A DNA stretch of 11,211 nucleotides from CBDUVZ01 sp965370805 (GCA_965370805.1 CBDUVZ010000099.1:1-11211), one strand, 5' to 3'; counted from the stretch's first letter, positions 1 to 6,966 are shown. The notes: a model not told the origin generated them from the letters alone. Translations and numbers: made by a program.

Positions 1-266
1 TATGGGAGGACCACTCAGGGGGCGGCAATTTGCGGCCCCGGGGGCGGCAAAATCGGAGCCGAACTGCAAGAAAAGAGCGGGTCAGAACGTCTCATACTAT
101 GAAGGATTCATGCTTGTGATGCATCCTTGTCCGCCTGCTGTCGGTTTCAGTCGGGCATCGGATTTCGTCCCCGGGTCAGGTTTTCGGGTGAGCAGGAGTC
201 AGAAGGCAGAACTGAAGGAAGGTGTGGTGGGGACGAGGAGAGATTGTTCTTGCCGGCGGCCAATGT
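1..266. other. Upstream region without a convincing gene
   Basis: Open frames here have coding-unlike composition and no ribosome binding site, so I call no gene. An 11-base direct repeat GGGGGCGGCAA lies at 18-28 and 40-50, 22 bases apart, around a GC-rich palindromic core. A hairpin follows at 102-128. The region could hold the 3' end or terminator of a gene lying to the left, plus regulatory DNA for the gene at 316. Nothing more can be supported. Confidence 0.5.
102..128. other. Imperfect inverted repeat (hairpin)
   Basis: The left arm AAGGATTCAT (102-111) pairs with the right arm ATGCATCCTT (119-128) at 9 of 10 positions, around a 7-base loop. No run of T follows on either strand, so it is a weak candidate for an intrinsic terminator. 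It may instead be an operator or a transcript-end hairpin for a gene to the left. Confidence 0.4.
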
Positions 267-294
267 TTGACTTGAGAACCTCTCGGTCTAGAGT
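267..294 (+). promoter_or_regulatory. Putative sigma70-type promoter of the first repeat-protein gene
   Basis: TTGACT (267-272) and TAGAGT (289-294) are separated by 16 bases. The -35 box matches consensus at 5 of 6 positions and the -10 box at 4 of 6. Transcription would start near 301, right at the Shine-Dalgarno sequence, giving a leader of about 15 bases. The -10 box alone is weak. The call is strengthened because the paralogous gene at 2992 has the same -35 hexamer, the same spacer length and nearly the same distance to its start codon. Confidence 0.5.
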
Positions 295-300
295 TGCCGT

Positions 301-308
301 GAAAGGAG
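301..308 (+). promoter_or_regulatory. Ribosome binding site of the first repeat-protein gene
   Basis: GAAAGGAG ends 7 bases before the ATG at 316. This fixes that ATG as the start and matches the signal peptide that begins there. Confidence 0.8.
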
Positions 309-315
309 TCCTGAT

Positions 316-2910
316 ATGAATTCCAGAATTGTATTCCTGTCTGCAGTTGCGGCCGGGCTGCTTGTTGTCTCGGTATCGGCCGGGCCGGCGCTGCTCGACG
401 GCCCGGAGTTCCTGGTCGATACGACCCGACACCTGATACCCACACCCACCAGTCAAGCGAACCCGACGGTGGCGTTCGATGGCACCAATTACCTCGCGGT
501 CTGGCGCGACGACGACCAGATGAAGGGCGCGTTCGTGACGCCTTCGGGTACGCTGGTCGAGCCCGCGGGTTTCAGCATCCTGTCCGACATCCATCCTTCC
601 CCGCGCATCGCCTGGGGAGGCGGCGTCTACCTGCTGGTCTACGAGGTCTGGCTGAACAACAACTCGGACATCTACGGCCTGCGCGTGGATGCCGGGGGCA
701 CGGTGCTTGACCCGGTCGGGTTCCCGATAGTGACTGTGGACCTGGAGCAGGATGATGCGGACGTGGCGTTCGACGGCACGAATTTCCTGGTGGTGTGGAC
801 CGACGAACGGGCAGGTGGCGACAGCGTGGCCCGCATCCATGGCGCTCGCGTGAGTCCGGGCGGGCAGGTGCTGGACCCGGACGGTTTCGCGATTACCCAG
901 GGCCCGTTCTCCCAGTCGGTGCCCGCGGTGGCGTTCGACGGGAACAACTACTTCGTGGCCTGGGGCGGAATCTACGATGATACCGCGTACTACAACATCT
1001 GGGGTGCGCGGGTTTCACCACAGGGCCAGGTATTGGACCCGGACCCGATACTCGTCTGCCACCAGCCCGAACTGGACCATGAGACGCCGGACGTCGCGTT
1101 CAACGGCACCAACTACCTCGTGGCGTGGCAGTACTCGTCATCAAAACTCATCTACTGTACCCGGGTGACACCGGCAGGAACGGTGCTCGATACCGCGGAC
1201 ATCCGTGTGGCCGGCCGCCCTGATCCGTGTGAGTACCCGCGCGTGCACTCGGACGGGACCGGCTGGCTGGTGACGTGGGCCGACGACATCTACAGCTCGG
1301 GCCAGAACCTCTACGCGGCCCGAATCGCGGCGGACGGGACCTCGCTCGACCCGAGCGGGTTCCCGGTCTGCAACGAGGCGTTCACGCAGGGCTCCGGCGC
1401 GATTTCCCATGACGGCACCAACTACCTGGTGGCCTGGCTGGATGGGCGGAACGGCATCGGTAAGAACACGGTCTACGCGGGACGAGTGACGAGCGCGGGC
1501 GCGAGGCTCGACAGCAGCGGATTTGCGGTCTCGTGGTCGGTGAATGAGCAGGCCTATCCCGGGATTGCTTCGGACGGTACCGACTACCTGGTCGTGTGGC
1601 GGGACGACCTCGGGGCCGGTGACATCCATGGCGCGCGGGTGGACGAAGATGGCAATATCCTGGACCCGGAGCCGTTCGCCATCTGCCAGGCCCCATGGGA
1701 ACAGACCAAGCCGGCCGCGGCTTTCGACGGGACCAACTACCTTGTTGTGTGGGGAGATGAACGGGACACGGCCGATATGGACATCTACGCGGCAAGGGTT
1801 ACGACATCGGGCACGGTGTTGGACCCGGACGGGTTCCTGGTCGCGGACCGGCCGTACAGTGACTACCTGCCCGGTGTGAGCTGGAATGGTCAACAGTATC
1901 TCGTGACCTGGACGAGTGCATGGTATCACACGGTCTGGGGTGCGCTGGTGAATCCGGATGGGACCGTGCCGGATACCGCTTTCCAGGTGTCGTACGGGCG
2001 GAACACCCAGATTCAGTCGCGCTCAAGTCCGGGCGACAGCAACTGGCTCGTCGTCTGGATCGATGCCTACTACAGCGTTTACGGCACCCAGGTCACCTTC
2101 GACGGGCGCGTGACCGATACGCTTGGCTTCGAGATTATCGCCGATTCGGCCAACATGTACCCCGGGGTCGCGTTCGACGGTACGAACTGGTTCGTAACCT
2201 GGCAGGACCGGAGGCGCAGGCATGGTGCGGTGTACGGGTCGCGCGTCGACCAGTCCGGGCAGGTGCTGGACCCGGGCGGGATTGCCATCGGCGTACCGCC
2301 GGATACGTTCCGCGCCGCCTACCCGGACTTGGTGTTCGACGGGACCAACTACCTTGTGGTGTGGGCCGATACCCGGCGCGGGACCAGGCAATGGCACTTC
2401 GGTATCCAGGGTGCCGAGGTCAGCCCGGCCGGGACCGTGCTGTCCGAGTTCCCGGTCGTGGTTGACCCGGGCAGGGTCTGGTCCCTGGCGCTGGGGCACA
2501 GCGGACAGCAGGCGATGTTGGCTTTCTGCCTTGAGACCGGTGAGGTCAACGGTCGGACCTACGACGGGACCCGCGTCTGGGGCAAGATGGGACCGCTGCC
2601 CGGGGTGGAGGAAGAACGCATGACGCCTGATGCCGGACGCTTTACGCTCTACGCCAGCCCGAACCCGTTTTCCGGTTCGACGGTCCTGCGTGTTGCGTCG
2701 AGCGTTGAGCGTCAAGCGCCTATCCGCATCTACGATTCCGGTGGACGTCTGGTGCGGGTGTTCGGGCAGTCGTCATTCGACAATCGTCATTCGGCATTGT
2801 CATGGGACGGTACCGGCGACGCCGGCCGGAGACTGGCCAACGGCGTCTACTTCTGCCGGATGGAGGCCGACCGCTCCGCTGCCGGTTGCGTGCTGGTACT
2901 GATGAAGTAA
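316..2910 (+). CDS. Exported 14-repeat putative beta-propeller protein with C-terminal sorting-like domain (paralogue 1)
   Basis: The 864-aa product has a signal peptide (about residues 1-22, hydrophobic core then SVSA before Gly23). Residues 50 to about 758 hold 13 full repeats of roughly 51 aa (AFDGTNYLVVW, acidic/Arg turn, IYGARV, P-G-VLDP-GF-I) and a 14th lacking its last strand. Repeats 10, 11 and 14 are the most degenerate. An acidic linker (VEEERM, about 764-769) leads to the C-terminal domain (about 776-864) with PNPF, IYDSGGRLVR, LSWDG and GVYFCR, ending in the hydrophobic strand LVLM. This domain belongs to the FlgD-Ig/type A sorting-type class, which in known members directs export across the outer membrane or surface attachment. 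No enzyme motif is visible. The blade fold and a surface binding or display role are inferred from ~51-aa beta-rich repeats. It sits 81 bp before its paralogue, which has its own promoter, so the pair may be transcribed both singly and together. Confidence 0.95.
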   Translation: MNSRIVFLSAVAAGLLVVSVSAGPALLDGPEFLVDTTRHLIPTPTSQANPTVAFDGTNYLAVWRDDDQMKGAFVTPSGTLVEPAGFSILSDIHPSPRIAWGGGVYLLVYEVWLNNNSDIYGLRVDAGGTVLDPVGFPIVTVDLEQDDADVAFDGTNFLVVWTDERAGGDSVARIHGARVSPGGQVLDPDGFAITQGPFSQSVPAVAFDGNNYFVAWGGIYDDTAYYNIWGARVSPQGQVLDPDPILVCHQPELDHETPDVAFNGTNYLVAWQYSSSKLIYCTRVTPAGTVLDTADIRVAGRPDPCEYPRVHSDGTGWLVTWADDIYSSGQNLYAARIAADGTSLDPSGFPVCNEAFTQGSGAISHDGTNYLVAWLDGRNGIGKNTVYAGRVTSAGARLDSSGFAVSWSVNEQAYPGIASDGTDYLVVWRDDLGAGDIHGARVDEDGNILDPEPFAICQAPWEQTKPAAAFDGTNYLVVWGDERDTADMDIYAARVTTSGTVLDPDGFLVADRPYSDYLPGVSWNGQQYLVTWTSAWYHTVWGALVNPDGTVPDTAFQVSYGRNTQIQSRSSPGDSNWLVVWIDAYYSVYGTQVTFDGRVTDTLGFEIIADSANMYPGVAFDGTNWFVTWQDRRRRHGAVYGSRVDQSGQVLDPGGIAIGVPPDTFRAAYPDLVFDGTNYLVVWADTRRGTRQWHFGIQGAEVSPAGTVLSEFPVVVDPGRVWSLALGHSGQQAMLAFCLETGEVNGRTYDGTRVWGKMGPLPGVEEERMTPDAGRFTLYASPNPFSGSTVLRVASSVERQAPIRIYDSGGRLVRVFGQSSFDNRHSALSWDGTGDAGRRLANGVYFCRMEADRSAAGCVLVLMK
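463..2589 (+). repeat. Fourteen tandem ~51-aa FDGTNYLVVW repeats (protein level)
   Basis: Counting FDGTNY-like anchors gives 13 complete units and one partial unit. The strongest signatures are DGTNYLVVW, GARV and VLDP-GF. The N-terminal segment just before repeat 1 contains FLVDTTR, which aligns with the GF-I strand that repeat 14 lacks. The DNA copies have diverged strongly, so this is an old amplification, not a recent tandem duplication. Confidence 0.85.
2708..2793 (+). repeat. 3' module copy 1, near-identical to 5408-5493
   Basis: Bases 2708-2744 (37 bases) and 2760-2793 (34 bases) are identical to 5408-5444 and 5460-5493, at a constant offset of 2700. High similarity extends from about 2605 to 2860. 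The module encodes the start of the C-terminal sorting-like domain. It contains TCGTCATTCG twice, at 2770-2779 and 2784-2793. Confidence 0.85.
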
Positions 2911-2944
2911 GTGACTGCCACGGGTTTGCGAAGCCGGTCTGCCG

Positions 2945-2972
2945 TTGACTCGGCGGGCCGGTTTCCTATAAT
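2945..2972 (+). promoter_or_regulatory. Strong sigma70-type promoter of the second repeat-protein gene
   Basis: TTGACT (2945-2950), a 16-base spacer and a perfect TATAAT (2967-2972) lie between the two paralogues. The predicted start point near 2979 falls on the Shine-Dalgarno sequence, so the leader would be only about 13 bases. This is the best promoter in the window. It indicates that the second gene can be transcribed independently of the first. Confidence 0.75.
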
Positions 2973-2977
2973 CGGAC

Positions 2978-2986
2978 AAAGGAGGT
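2978..2986 (+). promoter_or_regulatory. Ribosome binding site deciding the start at 2992
   Basis: AAAGGAGGT is followed by 5 bases and the ATG at 2992. The frame is open back to a GTG at 2911, but that start lacks a ribosome binding site and would put 27 residues and the promoter itself before the signal peptide. The ATG at 2992 is therefore chosen. Confidence 0.88.
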
Positions 2987-2991
2987 CCTGG

Positions 2992-5610
2992 ATGAATCGC
3001 GTGACATTGTGTTTCGTGGCAGCAGTTCTTCTGGCGTCGGCAGTGAGCAGCGGCGCGCAGGCCAACCCGTTCATGATTGACACAAGCCGGACGATCACGC
3101 CGGCAGCCGGACAGCAGTATTACCCAGCGGTCGCCTCCGACGGCACGAACTCCCTGGTGGTCTGGTGGGACCGGCGCGACGCCATCGATGTGTACGGAAC
3201 GCGGGTCGGGCCGGACGGCACGGTGCTGGACCCGGGCGGGATTCCAATCTCGACGATAGCTGAGTGGGAGGCATACCCGGATGTGGCGTTCGACGGAGCC
3301 AATTACCTTGTCGTCTGGGAGGACGGCCGCAACGACGAGACCAACATCTACGGCGCACGGGTTTCACCCGCGGGACAGGTGCTGGACGATACCGGGTTCG
3401 CAATAACAACCACGGAGGAGTACCTGTCGCTTCCGGCAGTGGCTTTTGACGGGACCAACTACCTGGTCGTGTGGGAGGATGAACGGAACAGCGGCAACGA
3501 CGAGGATATCTACGGGGCCAGGGTGACACCGGGCGGGACGGTGCTTGACCCGGACGGCATTGTTATCTTCACCGGCGATGACGAGCAGCGATACCCGGAC
3601 GTCGCTTTCGACGGTGCCAACTTCCTGGTGGTCTGGCAGGACTGTCGCGGCGACGTCGACGTACGCGGCGCGCGGGTCGGGCCCGACGGCGCGGTACTTG
3701 ACCCGGACGGGTTCGACGTGTCCGCGGATACCTTGTATGAGTTACAGCCGGCCGTGGCAACGGACGGTACGAACTGGCTTGTCACGTGGATCGACGTAAC
3801 GAGAAGCGGATGGGCCACCATCCACGCGGCACGGGTCGGCCCTGGTGGCACGGTGCTCGACCCGAACGGGGTCCGGGTCTCGCCGGATTCGGCCAGGCCG
3901 GACGAACCCGCGGTCACCTTTGACGGCACCAACTTCCTGGTCGTCTGGCAGGATGAGCGTGCCGGGGTGCCGAATCGCAACGACATCTGGGCCGCGCGGG
4001 TAAACAGTGCGGGCCAGGTGTTGGACCCGGACGGGGTGATGGTCAGCTCGCAGTTGAACGAAGAGGAGAACTGCGCAATCGGGTTTGACGGCACCAATTT
4101 CGTCGTCGCATGGACCGACAACCGCGATGTGGGTACCGACGTCTACGCGGCCCGAGTGGACCAGGCGGCCCAGGTGCTGGACCCGGACGGTTTCCCGGTA
4201 TCGGTGGCCGCTGATTTGCGCGCCGGTCCGGCGGTTGCGTGGGGCGAAGGGCAATGGCTGGTTGTCTGGGAGGATTACCGGCCCGGCGGCTGGAGCGACA
4301 TCTACGGCGCACGGGTGACGACCTGGGATACGGTGCGGGACGAGTCCGGGTTCGCGATATCCACCCAGATGTGGGGCGAGGGGTCTCCGGCGGTGTGCTG
4401 GGGCGGGTCGAACTGGCTTGTGGCGTGGATGGATTCGCGGGACCGACCGCAGGAATACGATATCTACTGCGCGCGCGTGACTCCCGGCGGTGATGTGCTG
4501 GACCCGGCCGGCATCGCGGTATGCGCTGTGGAGAAAACGCAGGCGTATCCCCGGATTGCGTTCGACGGCACGAACTGGCTCGTGGTCTGGGAGGACCGGC
4601 GCCTGGGCTACGACAACTACGACATTTACGCGGCCCGGGTCGGGCCTGGCGGCACGATACTGGACCCGGACGGGTTCAATATCACCAACAACCCCGATGC
4701 CCTCGGCAACCCGGCGGTCTGTTTCGATGGCACCAGCTACCTGGTCGCGTGGCAGGACGAGCATGGCGGTAGCTACCAGAAAATCTACGGGGCCCGGGCC
4801 GCACCCGACGGCACGGTGCTCGACTCGACGTTCCTCATCGCCGGCGGCACGAATCAGCGGTACCCGGCCATCGCCCACGACGGCACGAACTGGCTGGTAG
4901 CGTGGGTGGACGCGCTGAGCAACGGCAGGTACAACATCAAATGCAGGCGGGTCGGGCCTGGTGGCACAAACCTCGATTCGCTACCGCTGGCAATCACATC
5001 GGGACAGGATAAAGACGGCTCGCTGGACGTGGCGTTCGACGGGTTCAACTGGCTGGTGGCATGGAGAAGGGCTGTCGGCGGGAATTCGCAGCAAGCCGAT
5101 ATCCTGGGCGCGCGGGTGACGCCCGAAGGTCAGGTCCTGGACTCGACCGTGATTGTCGGCGACGACGGGTATCAGGGCTCACCGGCACTGGCAAAAGACG
5201 CGGGGTTCACGATGCTGATGACCTATGTGGCGAACACGGCCGAGCACCTGGGTCAGGTCTACAACATCAGGCGGGTCTGGGGTTTCCTGCGGCCGTATCC
5301 GGGAGTGGAAGAAGAACGCATGACGCATGACGCCGGACGTTTCACGCTTGACGCCAGGCCCAACCCGTTCTGCCACAGCACCGTGTTGCGTTGGGCATCA
5401 GGCACGAAGCGTCAAGCGCCTATCCGCATCTACGATTCCGGTGGGCGCTTAGTGCGGACGTTCGGGCAGTCGTCATTCGACAATCGTCATTCGTCATTGA
5501 CGTGGGACGGCACCGACGACGCCGGCCGGATACTCGCGAACGGCGTGTACTTCTGCCGGCTCGACTCGGGGTCAGCCGTCGAGACGCGCGAACTGGTGAT
5601 TCTCCGCTAG
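2992..5610 (+). CDS. Exported 14-repeat putative beta-propeller protein with C-terminal sorting-like domain (paralogue 2)
   Basis: The 872-aa product starts with a signal peptide (about residues 1-24, cleavage after GAQA). From residue 43 to about 766 it carries 13 complete repeats plus an incomplete 14th, the same number and arrangement as the gene at 316. The repeats are closer to consensus here (for example AFDGTNYLVVWEDER, DIYGARVTPGG, VLDPDG). The linker VEEERM (about 773-778) precedes the C-terminal FlgD-Ig/sorting-type domain (about 784-872) with IYDSGGRLVR, LTWDG, GVYFCR and a final LVIL strand. Cysteines are few. No catalytic motif is recognised. A surface-exposed binding or structural role is inferred. 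Conserved Asp residues in the turns (W-D-R) could hold metal or form turn hydrogen bonds, but this cannot be decided from sequence. Other repeat folds, such as fibronectin-like modules, are less likely because each unit is too short. Confidence 0.95.
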   Translation: MNRVTLCFVAAVLLASAVSSGAQANPFMIDTSRTITPAAGQQYYPAVASDGTNSLVVWWDRRDAIDVYGTRVGPDGTVLDPGGIPISTIAEWEAYPDVAFDGANYLVVWEDGRNDETNIYGARVSPAGQVLDDTGFAITTTEEYLSLPAVAFDGTNYLVVWEDERNSGNDEDIYGARVTPGGTVLDPDGIVIFTGDDEQRYPDVAFDGANFLVVWQDCRGDVDVRGARVGPDGAVLDPDGFDVSADTLYELQPAVATDGTNWLVTWIDVTRSGWATIHAARVGPGGTVLDPNGVRVSPDSARPDEPAVTFDGTNFLVVWQDERAGVPNRNDIWAARVNSAGQVLDPDGVMVSSQLNEEENCAIGFDGTNFVVAWTDNRDVGTDVYAARVDQAAQVLDPDGFPVSVAADLRAGPAVAWGEGQWLVVWEDYRPGGWSDIYGARVTTWDTVRDESGFAISTQMWGEGSPAVCWGGSNWLVAWMDSRDRPQEYDIYCARVTPGGDVLDPAGIAVCAVEKTQAYPRIAFDGTNWLVVWEDRRLGYDNYDIYAARVGPGGTILDPDGFNITNNPDALGNPAVCFDGTSYLVAWQDEHGGSYQKIYGARAAPDGTVLDSTFLIAGGTNQRYPAIAHDGTNWLVAWVDALSNGRYNIKCRRVGPGGTNLDSLPLAITSGQDKDGSLDVAFDGFNWLVAWRRAVGGNSQQADILGARVTPEGQVLDSTVIVGDDGYQGSPALAKDAGFTMLMTYVANTAEHLGQVYNIRRVWGFLRPYPGVEEERMTHDAGRFTLDARPNPFCHSTVLRWASGTKRQAPIRIYDSGGRLVRTFGQSSFDNRHSSLTWDGTDDAGRILANGVYFCRLDSGSAVETRELVILR
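3118..5289 (+). repeat. Fourteen tandem ~51-aa repeats in paralogue 2 (protein level)
   Basis: There are thirteen full units and a partial last one, which ends in a RVWGF segment shared in part with paralogue 1 (RVWGK). The stretch before unit 1 contains FMIDTSR. It lines up with FLVDTTR of paralogue 1 and with the last strand of each unit (GF-I-T), which unit 14 lacks. Confidence 0.85.
5408..5493 (+). repeat. 3' module copy 2, near-identical to 2708-2793
   Basis: This is the second copy of the conserved DNA module described for 2708-2793, with two identical blocks of 37 and 34 bases. TCGTCATTCG occurs at 5470-5479 and again at 5484-5493, followed directly by TCATTGACG, so the motif is partly reiterated here. 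Confidence 0.85.
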
Positions 5611-5918
5611 ACCGCGGAAATCCACGGCGCAGCACCGCGTGACCGGCTGCACGCCCCCGGCCTTGACGCCGGTCGCCACGGTCATGGTTATCTCGCTGGT
5701 GATTCTGCGGGTCATTCTCAGGGCGTGTTTCAGGATTACCGGCAGCGTTTCCCGCAACGTTGCCCGTCTCATTACCATTGTCGTCGCTCTGCTCGTCTCC
5801 GGCATGGTGACGTGAATCATTGCCGTTCACATCGCTCGCATCGTGGCGTGAACCGTCGCCGGTATCGTCCCGGGTAACGTTCCGGTCTCATCAGCCCGAA
5901 GCTGCTCGACCACGTGCG
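5611..5918. other. Non-coding or decayed low-complexity region
   Basis: No supported gene. A small stem (CCGGC 5657-5661, GCCGG 5668-5672) lies about 50 bp past the stop at 5610, without a T-run. From about 5675 to 5890 the sequence is built of loosely repeated GTCATT/ATCGTC-type words in a constant three-base phase. One plus-strand frame (GTG 5639 to TGA 5813-5815, 58 codons) is very hydrophobic and continues in the same style past two TGA stops. The opposite strand reads as a polar Asn/Asp/Gly/Arg-rich frame. Neither has a ribosome binding site. Confidence 0.5.
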
Positions 5919-6179
5919 ATGCCTGGTCGGGACCAGGATGGACGAGAAGGTCTCAAAGGCGACCGGCGCACCGCGTACTTCAACTGGCTGCCCCAAGTGC
6001 AGATGATTGCGGTTGCGACCCAACCCGGTTCAGAAGAGCGGAACCAGCGCACCGACGCGCTGGTCGAACGCACTACCGACCCGGCGTTTTCCCGCCGCGT
6101 GGCAGGATGGTACTACGAACTGTTCGAGCACTGGCGGCCGAAGCTGTTCGAGGACCCACCGAACCCGGGAACCGGCTAG
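5919..6179 (+). CDS. Hypothetical 86-aa frame, possibly a gene remnant
   Basis: I do not recognise this product. From about 5970 to 6179 the frame has coding-like codons (a stretch like GAA CTG TTC GAG CAC TGG CGG) and plausible protein sequence, including AYFNWLPQVQ, TDALVERT, AGWYYELFEHW and KLFEDPP. It is rich in Trp, Tyr and Phe. There is no Shine-Dalgarno sequence before the ATG at 5919, and a TTG at 5820 only extends it into the low-complexity region. Just before the convincing part, the next frame over (ATG at 5938, MDEKVSKATGAPRT) also looks coding, so the original gene may have been frameshifted and truncated. It may be the 3' end of a decayed gene or a small real gene. Its position in a 1-kb gene-poor gap favours decay. 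Confidence 0.3.
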   Translation: MPGRDQDGREGLKGDRRTAYFNWLPQVQMIAVATQPGSEERNQRTDALVERTTDPAFSRRVAGWYYELFEHWRPKLFEDPPNPGTG

Positions 6180-6666
6180 GGCCACCTCCGCGCCAAGCGT
6201 TCCTGCTGCGCCGCTCGACGCCGGTTCTGTTCGCGCCCTTGCCGCTAGACAGTCTTCTATGCAGCTTCAGCATCCGCTCGACTGTCGCACGAACGTCAAG
6301 ATTCAAGACCTGATCCCTAGCCGTCCGCTGCTCTTGACATCCGCCGAGTAGCTGCTTTACTTGTATCGCATGTGGCGCTTGAGTGGACCGGAGTTTATCC
6401 CCCTCTTTGGCTCAGATCCGAGGGTCGTTCTGGATTCTGATTCAACGTCGGTCGCATTGCCTCAGACGCATCCCCGGTGCACGCCGTGCGGTAGGCAGAC
6501 AGACAGAGACCCGCTTCCAGACGATTCCGGTTCGTGTTTCTGCCGGCACTGGTCGGCGGGCCTTCGCTCAGCCAGCAGGGCGCTGAGGGAGGGCGCAACA
6601 AAGGTCCTGCAAACGACGGCACAGAGTGTGAGCCGTGCAGTTCTGGTAACTGCGCGCTGACCTAAG
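6180..6666. other. Intergenic region, no gene seen
   Basis: Plus-strand frames here, for example from 6361, are Arg/Ser/Cys/Thr-rich, lack ribosome binding sites and look like translated non-coding DNA. No tRNA, rRNA or clear riboswitch fold is recognised. The only candidate signal is the promoter-like pair at 6334-6361, which would give the downstream gene at 6679 a leader of about 310 bases. Confidence 0.45.
6334..6361 (+). promoter_or_regulatory. Possible promoter upstream of the 6679/6950 gene pair
   Basis: A perfect TTGACA (6334-6339) is followed after 16 bases by TTTACT (6356-6361, 4 of 6 matches to TATAAT). The spacer equals that of the other two promoters in the window. The distance to the next gene is long, so this could be chance. 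Confidence 0.3.
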
Positions 6667-6674
6667 AAGGAGGT
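6667..6674 (+). promoter_or_regulatory. Ribosome binding site deciding a TTG start
   Basis: AAGGAGGT, a near-perfect Shine-Dalgarno sequence, lies 4 bases before TTG 6679. No ATG or GTG is as well placed. This is the main reason to accept a gene with a TTG start here. Confidence 0.75.
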
Positions 6675-6678
6675 AGAT

Positions 6679-6966
6679 TTGTCTTTCTCGTTCGATGACG
6701 ATGACGAAGAGATGCGGCGGTGGTTTGAGAGGTGGACTGCTGAGACGCAGGGGCTTGCCTCGAAGAAGGCCAAGTTCGACAAATACACGCGGAAGCTCGA
6801 TGCAGCGAAGGTTCCATTCAGGAAACAGGAGGCCGAGTTGCTGACGGAGAAGAGAAAGCGTGACAAGGACGCAATCCTTACTGCGGATGAACGAGATGCC
6901 ATCTGGCATCCGTTTAGAGAGATCAGACGAAGAATAGAGGACGAAGTGTATGGCGACGAATCATGA
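6679..6966 (+). CDS. Small charged, probably helical cytoplasmic protein (unknown)
   Basis: The 95-aa product has no signal peptide and no recognised domain. It starts with an acidic cluster (FDDDDEEM, residues 5-12). A long Lys/Arg/Glu-rich section follows (about 24-65, with KFDKYTRKLDAAKV and KRKRDKD) that looks helical, possibly coiled-coil. It ends with REIRRRIEDE. The TTG start is supported by a strong Shine-Dalgarno sequence. Its last 17 bases overlap the start of the giant exported protein at 6950 in a different frame, which suggests translational coupling. Possible roles are a cytosolic helper, chaperone or regulator of the partner, but nothing in the sequence proves this. No homologue is known to me. 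Confidence 0.75.
   Translation: MSFSFDDDDEEMRRWFERWTAETQGLASKKAKFDKYTRKLDAAKVPFRKQEAELLTEKRKRDKDAILTADERDAIWHPFREIRRRIEDEVYGDES

Noticed and set aside
2911..2991. A 27-codon N-terminal extension of the second paralogue from GTG 2911
   Set aside because: It has no ribosome binding site, contains the promoter TATAAT and Shine-Dalgarno sequence, and would bury the signal peptide. The start at 2992 is much better.
463..5289. DNA tandem repeats or a CRISPR-like array in the long repeat genes
   Set aside because: Periodicity of about 153-156 bp is present only at the protein level. DNA copies are diverged, and there are no conserved direct repeats with unique spacers.
5420..5830. A polar Asn/Asp/Gly/Arg-rich minus-strand frame of 136 codons
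   Set aside because: It overlaps the 3' end of the second paralogue antisense, its odd composition follows from the low-complexity DNA, and no ribosome site precedes it.
5639..5890. Possible UGA recoding (reading through TGA 5813 and 5846 in the hydrophobic frame)
   Set aside because: TGA ends the well-supported genes at 6964-6966 and at the 3' end of the MNT gene, and no recoding signal is visible. Decay is simpler.
6361..6660. A 99-codon plus-strand frame after the promoter-like pair at 6334
   Set aside because: Its composition is Arg/Ser/Cys-rich, there is no ribosome site, and the start lies on or within a few bases of the putative -10 box. It looks like translated non-coding DNA.
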